64,000 nucleotides of DNA from the NCBI GenBank assembly GCA_020310875.1, contig CM035428.1:100542661-100606660 (forward strand). Direction: 5' to 3'. Source of the stretch: Ceratopteris richardii (taxonomy: Eukaryota > Streptophyta > Polypodiopsida > Polypodiales > Pteridaceae). The notes beneath the pieces were generated by a model. The model did not search any database, was not told the DNA's origin, and worked only from the letters and a program-made list of their open reading frames with translations. Shown one piece after another: positions 43,036 to 56,524 of this stretch (position 1 is its first letter; every line of letters starts with the position of its first letter). Made by a program: the position numbers and the translations under genes.

Positions 43036-43739
43036 GAAGTAAAGTGCTCTGTGTAGGAGTATTTGTATCTTTTCCCTTCCACGAAGACAATGTACTGAGG
43101 TAGTTAGCTGGTTTTGTTAGCTTTGGATAGTTGCCTTATCAGTTCTGAGTCTAAACTGAGAGTTTCCCATGAGACTGTTTTAATGGCAGATGTCATCTCT
43201 GCTAAACACATGCACTGCCAGATATCAAGCTCAGACCACGGTTGGTGGCTAGGTTAAAATATATAATCAAGGTATAACCTAAGATTGTGATCTGGTTGCG
43301 GCCAAGTTCTTTATAAAAGCCACATTCTTTTGCTCTGAATCTTAAGATGTTAAGTGAATCTTTTTTCCCTCTTCAACGCTTTTGCAATTCTGCTCATCAG
43401 TGATCATCTGGTGAATGCTGTTTCGCTGTATAATTTCAAGCTGTATACTGAGAATAATTAGTCGGTAGTGAAGATGGTGATATGAACTTATGCTTAATAT
43501 CATTTGGCATTTTCATTTTAAATAACACATGGAACAGAAAGAGTGAATCGTGAAGATCATTATATTCCTCCACACCCTTTACAGACGAGTTATGTATTCT
43601 GTGGTAAAGTCTGCACTTACTCTGGGGCACTGATGATGCGAGTAGAGATGTCATGACTCATAGGTATTCATACAAGCTTATGCATGATGAAGTTTAAATC
43701 TTGTTACTTCTTGTTTTTGGACAGACATTGAAGTTAAGC
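43036..43739 (+). other. 3' flank of RPL12
   Basis: The 3' untranslated region and flanking DNA, increasingly AT-rich. No sharp polyadenylation signal stands out (AATAATTAGT near 43453 is a weak match). No further ORF supported. Confidence 0.4.
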
Positions 43740-44110
43740 TGTTCTTTTTGTTTTGTTTTAATTGTTGTTCATGTATTTACTTGTTTATTTTTTATTTTCT
43801 TTTATTTTTTATCTATTTATTTATTATTATTATTATCATTTCTTTTTTTATAAATAGTCTCCCTTTTTGTTTATTATTATTGTTATTTTAAATTTTTGTT
43901 TATTGCTTATTGTTTTTTGTTTATATATTTATTCCTTAAAAAAAGCCAAAAAAGTTCTTTTTTTTGTTTTTTGTTTTTTATATATCTTCTATTGATATTG
44001 TGTTTTATATTACTGGATGTACTATTCTTTTTTATATTGTACTGGATGTCCTATTTGCTTGCATTCTTCATGATTTACATTGATCTTATTATTACTATCG
44101 TTATTGTTTT
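43740..44110. repeat. T-rich low-complexity tract
   Basis: Long runs of T with TTA/TTG/TTC interruptions (for example 43790-43860 and 43895-43980). The apparent 73-codon ORF inside it is only low-complexity translation. Confidence 0.8.
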
Positions 44111-44340
44111 TGTGTAGTCTCTTGCTGTGAGTGTGTCTATGTTTGTGCTCTTTATCTTGAGTTTGTAAGTTTGGATAACTCTGAACTTATGAAGGTAGAA
44201 ATTTAGTGCTTTGTATCTTGAATAACTTTGTGGGCTCTTTTAGTGGTTCCTTTTTAAATGACATGCTTATGATTGGATCTGATGGAAGAGGTTGAAAGAC
44301 TTTAGGTTGTGATGCATTAGTTTGACATGTGGATGTTTAG

Positions 44341-47300
44341 CAGAGGATTTCAGAGAAGGGATTATATGCTTTAACATGAATTGCGCAATTGCAGATGAAT
44401 ATGCCCCTCGTGTAAGGGGTTTCATTCTTATCTATGTGTTTTTTTCATCAGCATCTTTTGTTTTTTTTTGAAGATTAGTTCAGCTGTCAGAATATGAATG
44501 CATATCAATCATACATAGTGAAACAGGATTCCACCTTTGTTTAGCATACATGTGCTAGATCTTTATTATTAAGAAATAGAGGCTTTATTTAACTGAGTAT
44601 TTAAAGTCTTACTGTCGGATAAATACATATGGTCGGATTTTCTGGAATATTTATAAAAAAATAATCATGATTCATTCCTTGCATCGTATGTTACCATTAT
44701 TTTTCTTACTTTCCAGCTGACTTCGGTTATGGTTTTAAGCGACTAGCTATCCATGTATGACTTGGAGATTTGGACTCTAGTGCATTCATAGAAGGCCATT
44801 ATATGAGGCTTTTGATAAGAAACTTTATTCAATCATCTTGTGTTTTGTATGTGATAATCAGAGACAAGCCTATGAAGCCAGGCTAGGTTCATGGTCTCTG
44901 TAAGATTACTCGCCTTTTATAATCTTAGGGTGGATGGATAATTCTGATACTTCTTGAATCAAGGATTCAAATGCTGAAGTACAGACGAGATGAGCATGAG
45001 CCCAAACTCATCATTGATGCACTGTATGGTAGATGCCCTTGGGGAGTTCCACTTTGTCTTAAGAGAAATTAATACATCAGTAGCTAAAGCTGTGTATTCG
45101 GACAAGGAAGTGGCCAAACTATGCCCAAAAGGTATCCTTATTCTTTTGATGAGGGGTTTATCATCAGTAGATAAGAGTATGTTTTTTTTAACAAGGAAGG
45201 GACCAAGTTGTAACTTATACCTCAGAGGTATCCATTCTGTGTGGTTGAGGCGTTTTATATCCCATACAGTTTTAGACCAGTGAGTTCTTCAATGTTTCGA
45301 TTTCTATTAGGATCCATGTAGTTGTAAGTATACATTCTATCAACCAATTATGTCTTACCGTAACTGTAGTTATTTCCATTTGAGGAGCTTGCTATTATGG
45401 ATGATGGATGAAAGGCCCTGTAAGATGCTTCTGCTTCGTTAATGTGAATCACAATGCTCTGAGCTGCTTGCATCCACTTTGATGTTGATTAATGATATGT
45501 AGATGCCAAGTGTACAAGAGACTCGGTTATTTGTATTACATTTTTAAATTAGTATTGAATATTTTATTTTCAGTGTCTTTCATGTTGTATTGCTCCATGC
45601 AGAGAGAGGGTTACTTGTTTATGGATCTACGGAGGCAATATTATCCAAAAACATAGCTTTTTGTAAGTCAAGCAGATGGCCTGAGTGTAATAATGTTTAG
45701 GGAGGAATTTTGGCAAGTTTATTGGAATACCATGATGTTCATGTGCTGACTTACAACATTTAGTGTACTCAATCATTTTGTTGCTGTGAAAATTGTTTGC
45801 ATCTCTAGCAGGCTAGGTTTGGCTTATCATTGTTGTTAATTGGAATGTTTTTGCTATTTCTTCACACTTGCATTTATGATTGATCAACATTATTATCTTG
45901 CTCTTCTTATGAGACGAGGTATTGATGAATTGACAGATTGAAGGTTTTTTATCGGACGATGTACATTTTCTTACCTTTTCAGTGTAAAGGGATTTGTATA
46001 CATGAGCTCTGATACCAAATGCGAAGCTGAATCTTGAAGAGAAAACTTGGTCAGCTTGAAACTTGAAGGTCTGAGGATCAGATGGATGTATGTCTGTGTT
46101 TATGGCTATGGAAGAAAGAGTCTCAATTTGGAAGATGAGTTGGATTGAGTGTTTGTCTATTTGTTAATTGAAATTTCAAAGGCTTCGGCCCAGGCAGATC
46201 TCATACATGAGCTTTCATACCAATGTATATGCCAATGTATATGCCAAATATTGAAATGGATCGTCAGATCACCTTGGAATTTGATATTTTGAGGATGAGG
46301 AATATGGATGTTGGTGGCCAGGATATTCTGGAGTTGAAAGTTTTTATCTGTCGAGAGGTTCATCATGATTTTACTTCTTTCATGTTTATATGACTAAGAG
46401 GAGGTACAGAGCAGTATTTTCTTTCATGTATCTTTTGGGACTTCATGGAACCACTATTTGATTGTTCTGCAGATCCTATCCTAGAAGAGGGGAGGGAGAA
46501 ATCAAGCTTGTAAGCGAGATGGTTTTACCCGAAGAGGCTAACTATAGGCCTGCTTGATTGGTAATATTTTCTGTACATCATGCACATGCATAAGTTGTTC
46601 ACATGGTAACTTGTGAGATGATTCTACATCCTATATAAGGGGTCTTTTCTGCCCAATTGTGTCCTATTGCCAAACTCTTTTTATTCTGAAATCTTCAAGG
46701 GCGTGGGTTCGACAGTTTTAGCTTAACGTTATGAAGGATTTGAAAGACGCAATCACGGAACAATCTAGAAACCCCAGAAACAAATGGAATATCTGAAGGA
46801 CAAAGGAGAACCTTGAAATTGAGATAAAATAGAGATCAGCTATGTGGACATTTTACTAGATTTGCTTTGATTTTGGGAAGGGACACGCATTTACTGTATT
46901 ATTGTTTAAGGTTTTCATCCGAGAAGTCACCACTGCATATTGAGATATAGATATGGGTTGTGTAACACCGGAATTTGGAGTGCAAATCAGGGCAATTTTC
47001 CAATATTTACTTATGCTTAATAATCTTAGGATCAATGCGTGACCTTACATGAAGTGAGACTTCAGCGCCTTGGTAAGAGAATAAAAGGGGGAGATGCCAA
47101 AGATCTTAGGTCCATGATGTCTAGGATGAAGATGTTCAATGAGCATACTATTTAAGTGATCCAATGTGATAATAAAATCCTAAAGTTTGAGCAAGAAGAT
47201 AGAAACATCAAGAAGTTTCCATTGGACCGTAACCAGCATAATAGACAAGGAAATAAAACAAGAACACATGAAAACAGATAATATAAAATCTTAAGCGTTG

Positions 47301-48650
47301 TCCTCACAAGTTCCATGGTAAAAAGTTCCATAATAGCAAAAGAAAGTTGAGATATTCTTCAAACCACATTAAGTAGGGAAACACAAACTATATCTGAACA
47401 ACACATGGAAAATACAAAGATTCTTAGGAATTCGGGGTTTTTCCATACGTCGTTAATGCCACTGTGAAAACTATCACATTTCTATACTTGAAATGCCAAT
47501 CTTCTAGTAGCTACATTTATGGATAGAATATCTAGGAATGTGCTACAAAGCTCCATGAGGTGCTCAAAAATATTTTGGACCAGTCATTGGGCTACCCCTT
47601 GATGAAATATCTAAGTTCCATGCAAATACGATTTCAAATTATGAGAAGCTTACAATCATCTACATTTAATAATATATATCATGAGTAAATAAATGATGTC
47701 TAGTTATGTACTCATATGATATCTTGGCATCAGCAAAATACCTAAATAGGATCCATGTTGCTTTAAAATCATTATTACAAGCAAGAAAAATGTAAGGGAG
47801 TAAGAATTGAGCGAGGAAAATGATCAATAAAAAAGATTTTTCTATTCATATCTTTCCTCAAGACAATAACCAAAAACCCATTACAAATGGCCTACATTAT
47901 ATTTTAATCTCATTTTAGTTATGGCTACCCCCTTTTACATGATTACTTGGAAAAGGGTATGAAAATTTGGCAACTCTACACAATTCAAAAATTTAGAAAA
48001 GTAAGTTCAATCTGCTTATATTCAGGGACCACATACAAAACTGGAGAGAACACATAGAGAACCTCTTATTGCTATACTATGGAATGGTCTTTGGAAATAC
48101 ATACAAAAATTAGAAGGAAAAATCTTTGGATGGTCCAAGATCCCTATGCTTGGCATCTATCTTTCTTGGGAGACCTCCCTCGATTTTGGGCATGAAATTC
48201 AATGCTTCTTGATCTTAGGTACTAATGTTGCTTAGAAACATTTAAAGTTTTGACTCAATAGGTTTTATAGAAGATGAACCTAAGTGCAATTAATATGCAG
48301 TTAGTTTAGCTTTAACAACAATCTCAATCTTCTTTTATAATTTGGTGCACCCTTCAAAAAACTAGATAAAGCATGGTTATTCAAAAGTTTGCATGTAGTC
48401 ACTTTATATAAACATAAAATTTGAACAAAAAACCACAATGTTGATAAGATATAGGATCTTCATCATTCAAAAAGTAGATAAACAATTCAATGTGTTCTCT
48501 AAAGATCTAGATGAAGGATGTATTTGGAAAGTATGCATGTAGTGACTCTAAATAAGCATAAGGCATGGGTCATAAGCATTATATTGCCATGATATAGGGT
48601 CTTCATCTCAAGTGGAGCCTTCATTATTATATTGATTATTCTAAGATAAG
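44341..48650. repeat. Tandem array, unit 1
   Basis: Non-coding, AT-rich. Collinear with unit 2 (49657-52890) from GGATAATTCTGATACTTCTTG (about 44936) through CTTGGAATTTGATATTTTGAGGAT (46271) and AGAAGAGGGGAGGGAG (46482) to the module starting CATTGGGCTACCCCTTGATG (about 47580). Its first 600 bp (44341-44935) match unit 3 but not unit 2. The stretch 46710-47560 is partly private. It contains a perfect initiator-Met PBS word on the minus strand at 46006-46017, followed by TGCGAAGCTGAATC. No coding homology recognised. Confidence 0.8.
46006..46017 (-). other. Initiator tRNA-Met primer-site match in unit 1
   Basis: TGGTATCAGAGC on the minus strand, 12 of 12, preceded two bases earlier by ...CTTCGCA, an LTR-like CA end. 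Units 2 and 3 have the same word with one change each (50726-50737, 55418-55429). It suggests the array derives from a non-coding LTR element; the LTR borders are not resolved. Confidence 0.45.
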
Positions 48651-49197
48651 AGGATAATTGCATGCTTGTAAAGGAATCTTCTTTTAATGAAATGCTTTGT
48701 TGAGGGTTTTGAAATTGTTTAGGTTATGGATTGATTAGCTTTAGTATTGGTTACCTTGATATATGATAATGTTGAAAATTCTATCTCATTATGCCATATA
48801 TGTTTGAGTGCTTCAAAAAGTTTACAATTTTCATCGACACTTACGTTTGAGCAAAAAAAATGGGCAACACTTTGATAGTTTGCATTCATGAATTTGTGGT
48901 GAATCAACACTTCATTTGAAAGTATGCAAAAGGTTTTGAGTCAATTCCTACCAAGCTATGAGCTCTAAGTGAAATACTCAGTGCTTTCTTCCATAAATAG
49001 AAGGTTTTCTCAAAGTATTTTGTACACAAAGTTATCTGTTTTGACAGAGTTTTGAGAATGATGTTCCAAAATACTATGGTGATCTGAATGCATATATTTT
49101 AAGGTAAGGGATTCTATTAAGGTTCTCTGGAGTTAGTTAGGCTAGTTTTGAGAAGGTTTTGGCCAAGACTCTCTCATATGTGCATTCTCCATCACTC
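48651..49197. other. Unannotated AT-rich stretch
   Basis: I see no ORF, repeat of the array or RNA gene in this 550-bp interval before the copia gag scrap. Confidence 0.4.
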
Positions 49198-49656
49198 CTC
49201 AACGGTTGATGGTTTTACTTCATCAATTGACCAATTGGATCAAAGAAATTACTCAGCATGGTCTCTAAGGATGGAGGCTTACTTGCAAGGAAAAAACTTG
49301 TATGGATACGTCCTAGGAGACGGGTTGATGCTTGTACTAAGAAAGAAAGGTCAACCAACACAAGAAAAGAAAGAAAGGTTAAACACACGATGCACAAAGG
49401 ATTCTTTGGCAAGGTCATATATCTAATATCTATCTTTGATTTCCTACTTCATCATATTAGGAATTGTAAGAAATCTCAAGAGACATGGAATGCTTTGGAA
49501 GCATTCTTTTGCTCAAGTACCAAAGCTAGAAGAACCAATTGTGATGCACAAGCAAAGTGATTGATTTTGTCACCAAGATGAAGGACATTGTAGATCAACT
49601 TGGGAGCATTAGAGAAATTATAAATGAACAGCAAATTGTGAGGCAAGTCATCAATG
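49198..49656 (+). pseudogene. Copia gag N-terminal scrap
   Basis: VDGFTSSIDQLDQRNYSAWSLRMEAYLQGKN (in pieces) is the typical copia gag start. After frameshifts come KSQETWNALEAFF and FVTKMKDIVDQLGSIREII, the UBN2 core. It ends abruptly at array unit 2. The downstream knuckle/protease part of a copia gag-pol turns up at 60120-60600 and could be the other side of the same element. Confidence 0.75.
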
Positions 49657-52600
49657 GATAATTCTGATACTTCTTGAATCAAGGATTCAAATGCTGAAGT
49701 ACAGATGAGATGAGCATGAGCCCGAACTCATTATTGATGCACTGTATGGTAGATGCCCTTGGGGATCTCCGCTTTGTTTGAAAAGAATTTATAACATCAG
49801 TAGCTAAAACTATGTGCTCTAACAAGGAAGTGGCCAAACTATACCCAAAAGGTATATTGACTCTTTTGATGAGGGGTATTATAACACCAGTAGACAAAAG
49901 TATGTATTTTATAACAAGGAAGTGACCAAGTTGTAAATTATACCTCAGAGGCATGCATGTTGTGTGGTTGAGGCATTTTATATCCCATACAGGTTAAGAC
50001 CAATGAGCTCTTCAATGTTTCAATTTCTATTTGGGATCCATGTACTTGTAAGTATAGATTCTATCAACCAATTACATCTAACCATAACTATAGTTATTTC
50101 CATTTGAGGAGCTTATGATCACGGATGATGGATGAAAGGCCCTATAAGGTGCTTCTTCTTCTTCTTCAATATGAATCACAAAGCCCTGAGTTGCTTGCAT
50201 CCACTTTGATGTTGATCAATGATATGTAGATGCCAAGTGTACAAGAGACTTGGTTATTTGTATTATGTTTTTAAATTAGTATTGAGTATTTTATTTCCAG
50301 TGTCTTTAATGGTGTATTGCTCCATGCAAAGAGAGGGTTACTTGTTTATGGATCCATGGAGGCAATATTATCCTAAAACATAGCTTTTTGTAAGTCAAGC
50401 AGATAGCCTTAGTATAATAATGTCTAGGGAGGAATTTTTCCAAGTTTATTGGAATACCATGATGTTCATGTCCTGACTTACAACATTTAGTGTACTCAAT
50501 CATTTTTTGTTGTGAATTTTTTTTGCATCTCTAACAGGCTAGGTTTGGCTTATCATTGTTGTCAATTGGAATGTCTTTGCTATTTCTTCACACTTGCGCA
50601 TTTATGATTGATCAACATTATTATCTTACTCTTCTTATGAAACTAGGTATTGACAGATTGAAGGTTGTTTATCGAATGATGTACATTTTCTTACCTTTTC
50701 AGTGTAACGAGATTTGTAAGCATGAGCTTTGATACCAAATGCTAAGCTGAATCTTGACGAGAAAACTTGATCTGTTCGTGAGCTTGAAACTTGAAGGTCT
50801 GAGGATCACATGGATGTATGTCGATGTTCATGGCAATCGAAGAAAGTTTTTCATTTCGGAAGATGAGTTGGATCGAGTGTTTGTCTATTTGTTAATTGAG
50901 ATTTCTAAGGCTTTGACCTAGGCAACTCTCATACATGAGCATTCATAACAATGTATATGCCAAATATGGAAATGGGAAATGGATTGTCAGATCACCTTGG
51001 AATTTGATATTTTGAGGATAAAAAATATGGATGTTGGTGGCCAGGATATGTTGGAGTTAAAACTTTTATCTTTCGAGAAGTTCATCATAATTCTACTTCA
51101 TGTTTATGTGACTAAGAGGAGCAGTATTTTCTCTTATTTTTTGATAAACATGGTTAGTTGATAATCCTTGATTCTAGGCATTCCAATCTTTTGGGACTTT
51201 AAGGAACCACTATTTGATTGTTGTGGAGATCCTATCCTAGAAGAGGGGAGGGAGAAATCAAGCTTGTAAGCGAGATGATTTTACCTGAAGACGCTAACTA
51301 TAGGCCTGCTTAATTGGTAATATTTTCCTTACATAATGCACAAGCATAAGTTGTTCATGTGGTGACTTGTAAGATGATTCTACATCCCATATAAGGGGGT
51401 TTTATTCTGAAATCTTCAAGGTCTTTTTATTGGTGGAGATGTAATATCTAGTAAGACATTTGCACATCGACATAAATAACAGATCAGATATCTATAGAAG
51501 TAAGGAGAGAAATTCATATACACCATCCTGTGCACTTCATTTCAAGTCTTGTTAGATATGTAATATCAAGTAGGAAATATGTAGATCAACACAAATAAAT
51601 GTAATAAGTTTGCTAGTTCCGTGAATGAGTGAATCTCTATCTACACATGCAATGGAATGTCAACATGGTGTGCCTTGAAATTGAGATAAAGTGGAGATTG
51701 ACAATGTGGACATCTTACTAACTTGATTTGCTTTGATTGAATTTGGAGTGCAAATCAGGGCAGTTTTCCAATATTTACTTATGTTTATTTGACCCATCAT
51801 TGGGCTATCCCTTGATGAAATATCTAAGTTCCATGCAATTACGATTTGGAATTATGAGAAGCTTACAATCATGTACAAGTATAATAAGTAGATTAATAAA
51901 AGAGAATATATTACACAAGTTATGGATATTTTGAGTATTTTCCACGCTATTAAGTCTCAACGATGATTTTGCAACACTTGGACACATTCAACAATATATA
52001 TCATGAGTAAATAAATGATATCATGGTTATGTACTCGTATGATATTTTGACATCAACAAAATACCTAAATAGGATCCATGTTGCTTTAAAATCAGTATTA
52101 CAAGCAAGAAAAATACAAGGGAGCAAGAATTGAGCAAGGAAAATGATCAATAAAAAGATATTTCTGTTTATATCTTTCCTCCAGACAATAACCAAAAACC
52201 CATTACAAATGGGCTACATTATATTTTAATCTCATTTCCGTTATGGTTATCCCCTTTCACATGATTACTTGGAAAAACGTATGAAAATTTGGCAACTCTG
52301 TAGAATTCCGAAATTTAGAAAAGTAAGTTTAATCTGGTCATATTCAGGGACCACATATAAAATTGGAGAGCACACATAGAGAACCTCTTATTTCTCTACT
52401 ATGGTATGGGCTTTGGAAGTACATACAAAAATTAAAAGGATAAATCTTTGGATGGTCCAAGATCCCTTCGTTTGGCATCTACCTTTCTTGGGAGACCTCC
52501 CTTGATTTTGGGCACGAATTTGATTGTACACCAAATTCATTGCTTCTTGATCTTAGGTACTAATGTTGCTTAGAAGCTTGAACATTTCAAGTTTTGACTC

Positions 52601-52890
52601 AACATGTTTTATAGAATATGCAGCTAAGTGCATTAAGCAGGAATTCAATTTAATTAATATGCAATTAGTTTAGCTTTCACAACAATTTCAATCTTCTTTT
52701 ATATTTTGGTGCACCTTTCAAAAAACTAGATAAAGGATGGTTATTCAAAAGTTTGCATGTAGTTACTTCATAAAAGATGAATAATAAACCACAATGTTGA
52801 CATGATATATGATCTTGATCATTCAAATTAGATAAACAATTCAATGTGTTCTCTAAAGATCTAGATAAAGGGTGTATTTGGAAAGTATGC
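49657..52890. repeat. Tandem array, unit 2
   Basis: Starts at GGATAATTCTGATACTTCTTG, immediately after the copia scrap. About 85-90% similar to unit 1 by eye, with deletions (3.2 kb against 4.3 kb). It includes the PBS-like word at 50726-50737, the AGAAGAGGGGAGGGAG purine tract (about 51240) and the CATTGGGCTATCCCTTGATG module from about 51795. No coding content. Confidence 0.8.
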
Positions 52891-55800
52891 GTAGTGAGTA
52901 AATAAATGATATGTAGTTATGTAATCATATGAAATATTGACATCAGAAAAATACCTAATTAGTATCCATGTTTCTTTAAAATCATTATTACATGCATGAA
53001 AAATATAAGAGAGCAAGAATTGAGTGAGGAAAATGATCAATAAAAAGATATTCTATTTATATCTTTCCTCAAGACAATAACCAAAAGCCCATTACAAATG
53101 GGCTACATCATATTTTAATCTCATTTCAGTTATGGCTATTCCCTTTCACATGCTTACTTGGAAAAAGGTATTAAAATTTGGCAACTCTACACAATTGAGA
53201 AATTTAGAAAAGTAAGTTCAATCCAGTTATATTCAGGGACCACATACAAAATTGGAGAGAACAGATAGAAAACCTCTTATTTCTCTACTGGTATGGGCTT
53301 TGGAAATACATACAAAAATTAGAAGGAAAAATCTTTGGATGGCCCAAGATCCCTCTGCTTGGCATCTATCTTTCTGGAGAGACCTTCCTTGATTTCGGGC
53401 ACAAATTTGATTGTACACCAAATTCAGTGCTTCCTGATCTTAGGTACTAATGTTACTTAGATGCTAAAACATTTCAAGTTTTGACTCACAACAAGTTTTA
53501 TAGAAGATGAAGCTAACTGCATTAAGGAAGAAATTCAATTTAGTTAATACTCAATTAGTTTAGCCTTAACAACAATTTCAATCTTCTTTCATAATTTGGT
53601 GCACCTTCAAAAAACTAGATAAAGGATGGTTATTCAAAAGTTTGCATGTAGTCACTTCAAAAAAATTGAATAATAAACCACAATTTTGACATGATATATG
53701 ATCTTGATCATTCAGAGAAGGGATTATATGCTTTAACATGAATATCACAATTGCAGATGAATATGGCCCTCTTGTTTAAGGGGTTTTTGTCTTATCTATG
53801 TATTTTTTTCATGAGCATCTTTTGTTTTTTTTTTTAAGATTAGTTCATCTCTTAGAATATGAATGCATATCAATCATACTTAGTGAAACAAGATTCCACC
53901 TTTGTTTAACATGAGGTTTAGCAAGCCTGTGCTAGATCTTTATTATTAAGAAAAAGAGGCTTTATTTAACTGGATATTTAAAGCCTTACTATCGGATAAA
54001 TACATATGGTCAGATTTTCTTGAATATTTATCAAAAAATAATCATGATTGATTCCTTGCATTGTATGCTACCATTATTTTTCTTACTAGCCAACTGACTT
54101 TAGTTATGTTCTCAAACGACTAGCTATCCATGCATGACTTGGAGATTTGGACTCTAGTGCATTCAAAGAAGGCCATTATATGAGGCTTTTGATAAGAAAC
54201 TTTATTCAAACATCTCATATATTCTTAGTAGAGTTGTTTTTGCGGTCAACCCATCTTTGTATAGGATAATCAGAGACAAGCCTATGAAGCTAGGCTAGCT
54301 TCATGGTCTTTGTAAGATTACTTGCCTTTTATAGTCTTAGGGTGGATGGATAATTCTAATACTTCTTGAATCAAGGATTCAAATGCTGAAGTACAAATGA
54401 GATGAGCATGAGCCCAAACTCATCATTGATGGGCTGTATGGTAGATGCCCTTGGGGAGCTCCACTTTGTCTAAAGAGAAATAAATACATCAGTAGCTAAA
54501 ATCTGTGCTCTAACAAGGAAGTGGCCAAACTATACCCAAAAGGTATCCTTACTCTTTTGATGAGGGGTATTATAACACCAATAGATAAAAGTATGAATTT
54601 TTAACAAGGAAATGGCCAAGTTGTAACTTATACCTCAGAGGTATCCATGTTGTGTGGTTGAGTTGTTTTATATACCATACAATTTTAGACCACCGAGTTC
54701 TTCAATGTTTCAATTTCTATTTAGGATCCATGTAGTGGTAAGTATACATTCTATCAACCAATTATGTGTAACTGTAATTGTAATTATTTCCATTTGAGGA
54801 GCTTACCTTTATGGATGATGGATGAAAAGCATCATATGGTGCTTCTGCTTCTTTAATGTGAATCACAAAGCTCTGAGCTGCTTGCATCCACTTTGATGTT
54901 GATCAATGATATGTAGATGCCAAGTGTACAAGAGACTTGGTTATTTGTATTACGTTTTTAAATTAGTATTGAATATTCTTTTTCAGTGTCTCTCATGGTG
55001 TTTTGCTCCGTGCAAAGAGAGGGATACCTGTTTATGGATATACAGAGGCAATATTTTCCAAAAACATAGCTTTTTGTAAGTAAAGCAGATGGCCTAGTAT
55101 AATAATGTCTAGGGAGGAATTTTGGTAAGTTTATTGGAATACCATGATGTTCAAGTGCTGACTTATAACATTTAGTGTACTCAGTCCTTTTTTTGCCATG
55201 AAAATTATTTGCATCTCTAGCAGGCTAGGTTTGGCTTATCATTGTTGTTAATTGGAATTTTTTTGCTATTTCTTCACACTTGCATTTATGATTGATCAAC
55301 ATTATTATCTTGGTCTTCTTAGGAGATGAGATATTGATGAATTTCTAGATTGAAGGTTGTTTATCAAATGATGTACATTTTCTTACCTTTTCAATGTAAA
55401 GAGATTTGTATGCATGAGTTCTGATACCAAATGCTAAGTTGAATCTTGAAGAGAAAACTTGTTCTATTGGTCAGCTTTAAACTTGAAGGTCTAAGGATCA
55501 TATGGATGTATGTCTGTGTTCATGGCTATGGAAGAAAGAGTCTCACTTTGGAAGATGAGTTGAATTGAGTGTTTGTCTATTTGTTATTTGAAATTTCTAA
55601 GACTTTGGCCAAGGCAGATCTCATACATGAGCTTCCATACCAATGTATAAAGGATTTCTCTTTATGTTTGAGGCTTAATCTTATACTCATAGCATCATAC
55701 ATTTAATGAGCTTCAAAGGTTAATGTTAGGATTTATCTTTGTCAAAAGTAAAAGAGATGTTTGGAGAGAATCTGGTGGACACATTGGGAGCCAAATACCA

Positions 55801-56524
55801 TGAATTGAGTTGAGTTAAAACTCCAAATCAAATCCTAAAATTTTGGATCACTTTTAGGTGGAATCAATCAACATTTATGAAGCAAAAGTATATATATGTA
55901 TATATATACTAGTCATTTTATTCAGGGGATCGATTCTTATCATCACAATCATTTCGAGTGATTCCCGTCTTTCCTTGAAGCTCGATAAATCCTCCACTCT
56001 CTTATTGTATCATATCTCAATTAACAATACATTTACACTTCATTTTCATAGCCACATTGATCTCTGTCTACTGGTACAGAACATTGAATAAAGTCTATTA
56101 AGTTGTTGGAGTCATTTCTCATGCATGTATGATCTTATTATACAATCTATTGATTGGAATATGAACTTATGTGTGTGATAAGCGTGCATACAAAGTTTCA
56201 TAGTCATTGGAGTTATAGATATTGAGTTATGAACAGAACAAGGTGATTGTGCCTATCTTAATTGAAATTTCTAAGGCTTTGGCCTAGGCAGATCTCATAC
56301 ATGACCTTTCATACCAATGCATATGCCAAATAGTGAAATGGGTCATCAGATCACCTTGGAATTCGATATTTTGAGGATAAAAAATATGGATGTTGGTGGT
56401 TAGGATATTTTGGAGTTAAAAATTTTTATCTGTTAAGAAGTTCATCATAATTCTACTTCTTTCATGTTTATATGACTAAGAGGAAGTTTAGAGCAGTATT
56501 TTCTCTTATTTCTTGATAAACATG
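52891..56524. repeat. Tandem array, unit 3 (starts with a partial second copy of the distal module)
   Basis: 52891-53710 repeats the distal module just seen in unit 2 (GAGTAAATAAATGATAT...CTAGATAAAGGATGG). At 53713 it passes straight into the proximal module (CAGAGAAGGGATTATATGC), matching 44341. The landmark GGATAATTCT lies at 54350 and the PBS-like word at 55418-55429. A private insertion at about 55648-56256 is flanked by a duplicated 70-bp segment. It ends where the minisatellite starts. Confidence 0.78.

Noticed and set aside
42546..43082. 178-codon minus-strand ORF opposite RPL12
   Set aside because: Antisense shadow of the RPL12 coding sequence.
43896..44117. 73-codon hydrophobic ORF suggesting a membrane protein
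   Set aside because: It lies entirely within a T-rich low-complexity tract.
44990..45283. 97-codon ORF in array unit 1
   Set aside because: Not open in units 2 and 3 and not similar to any known protein; chance ORF.
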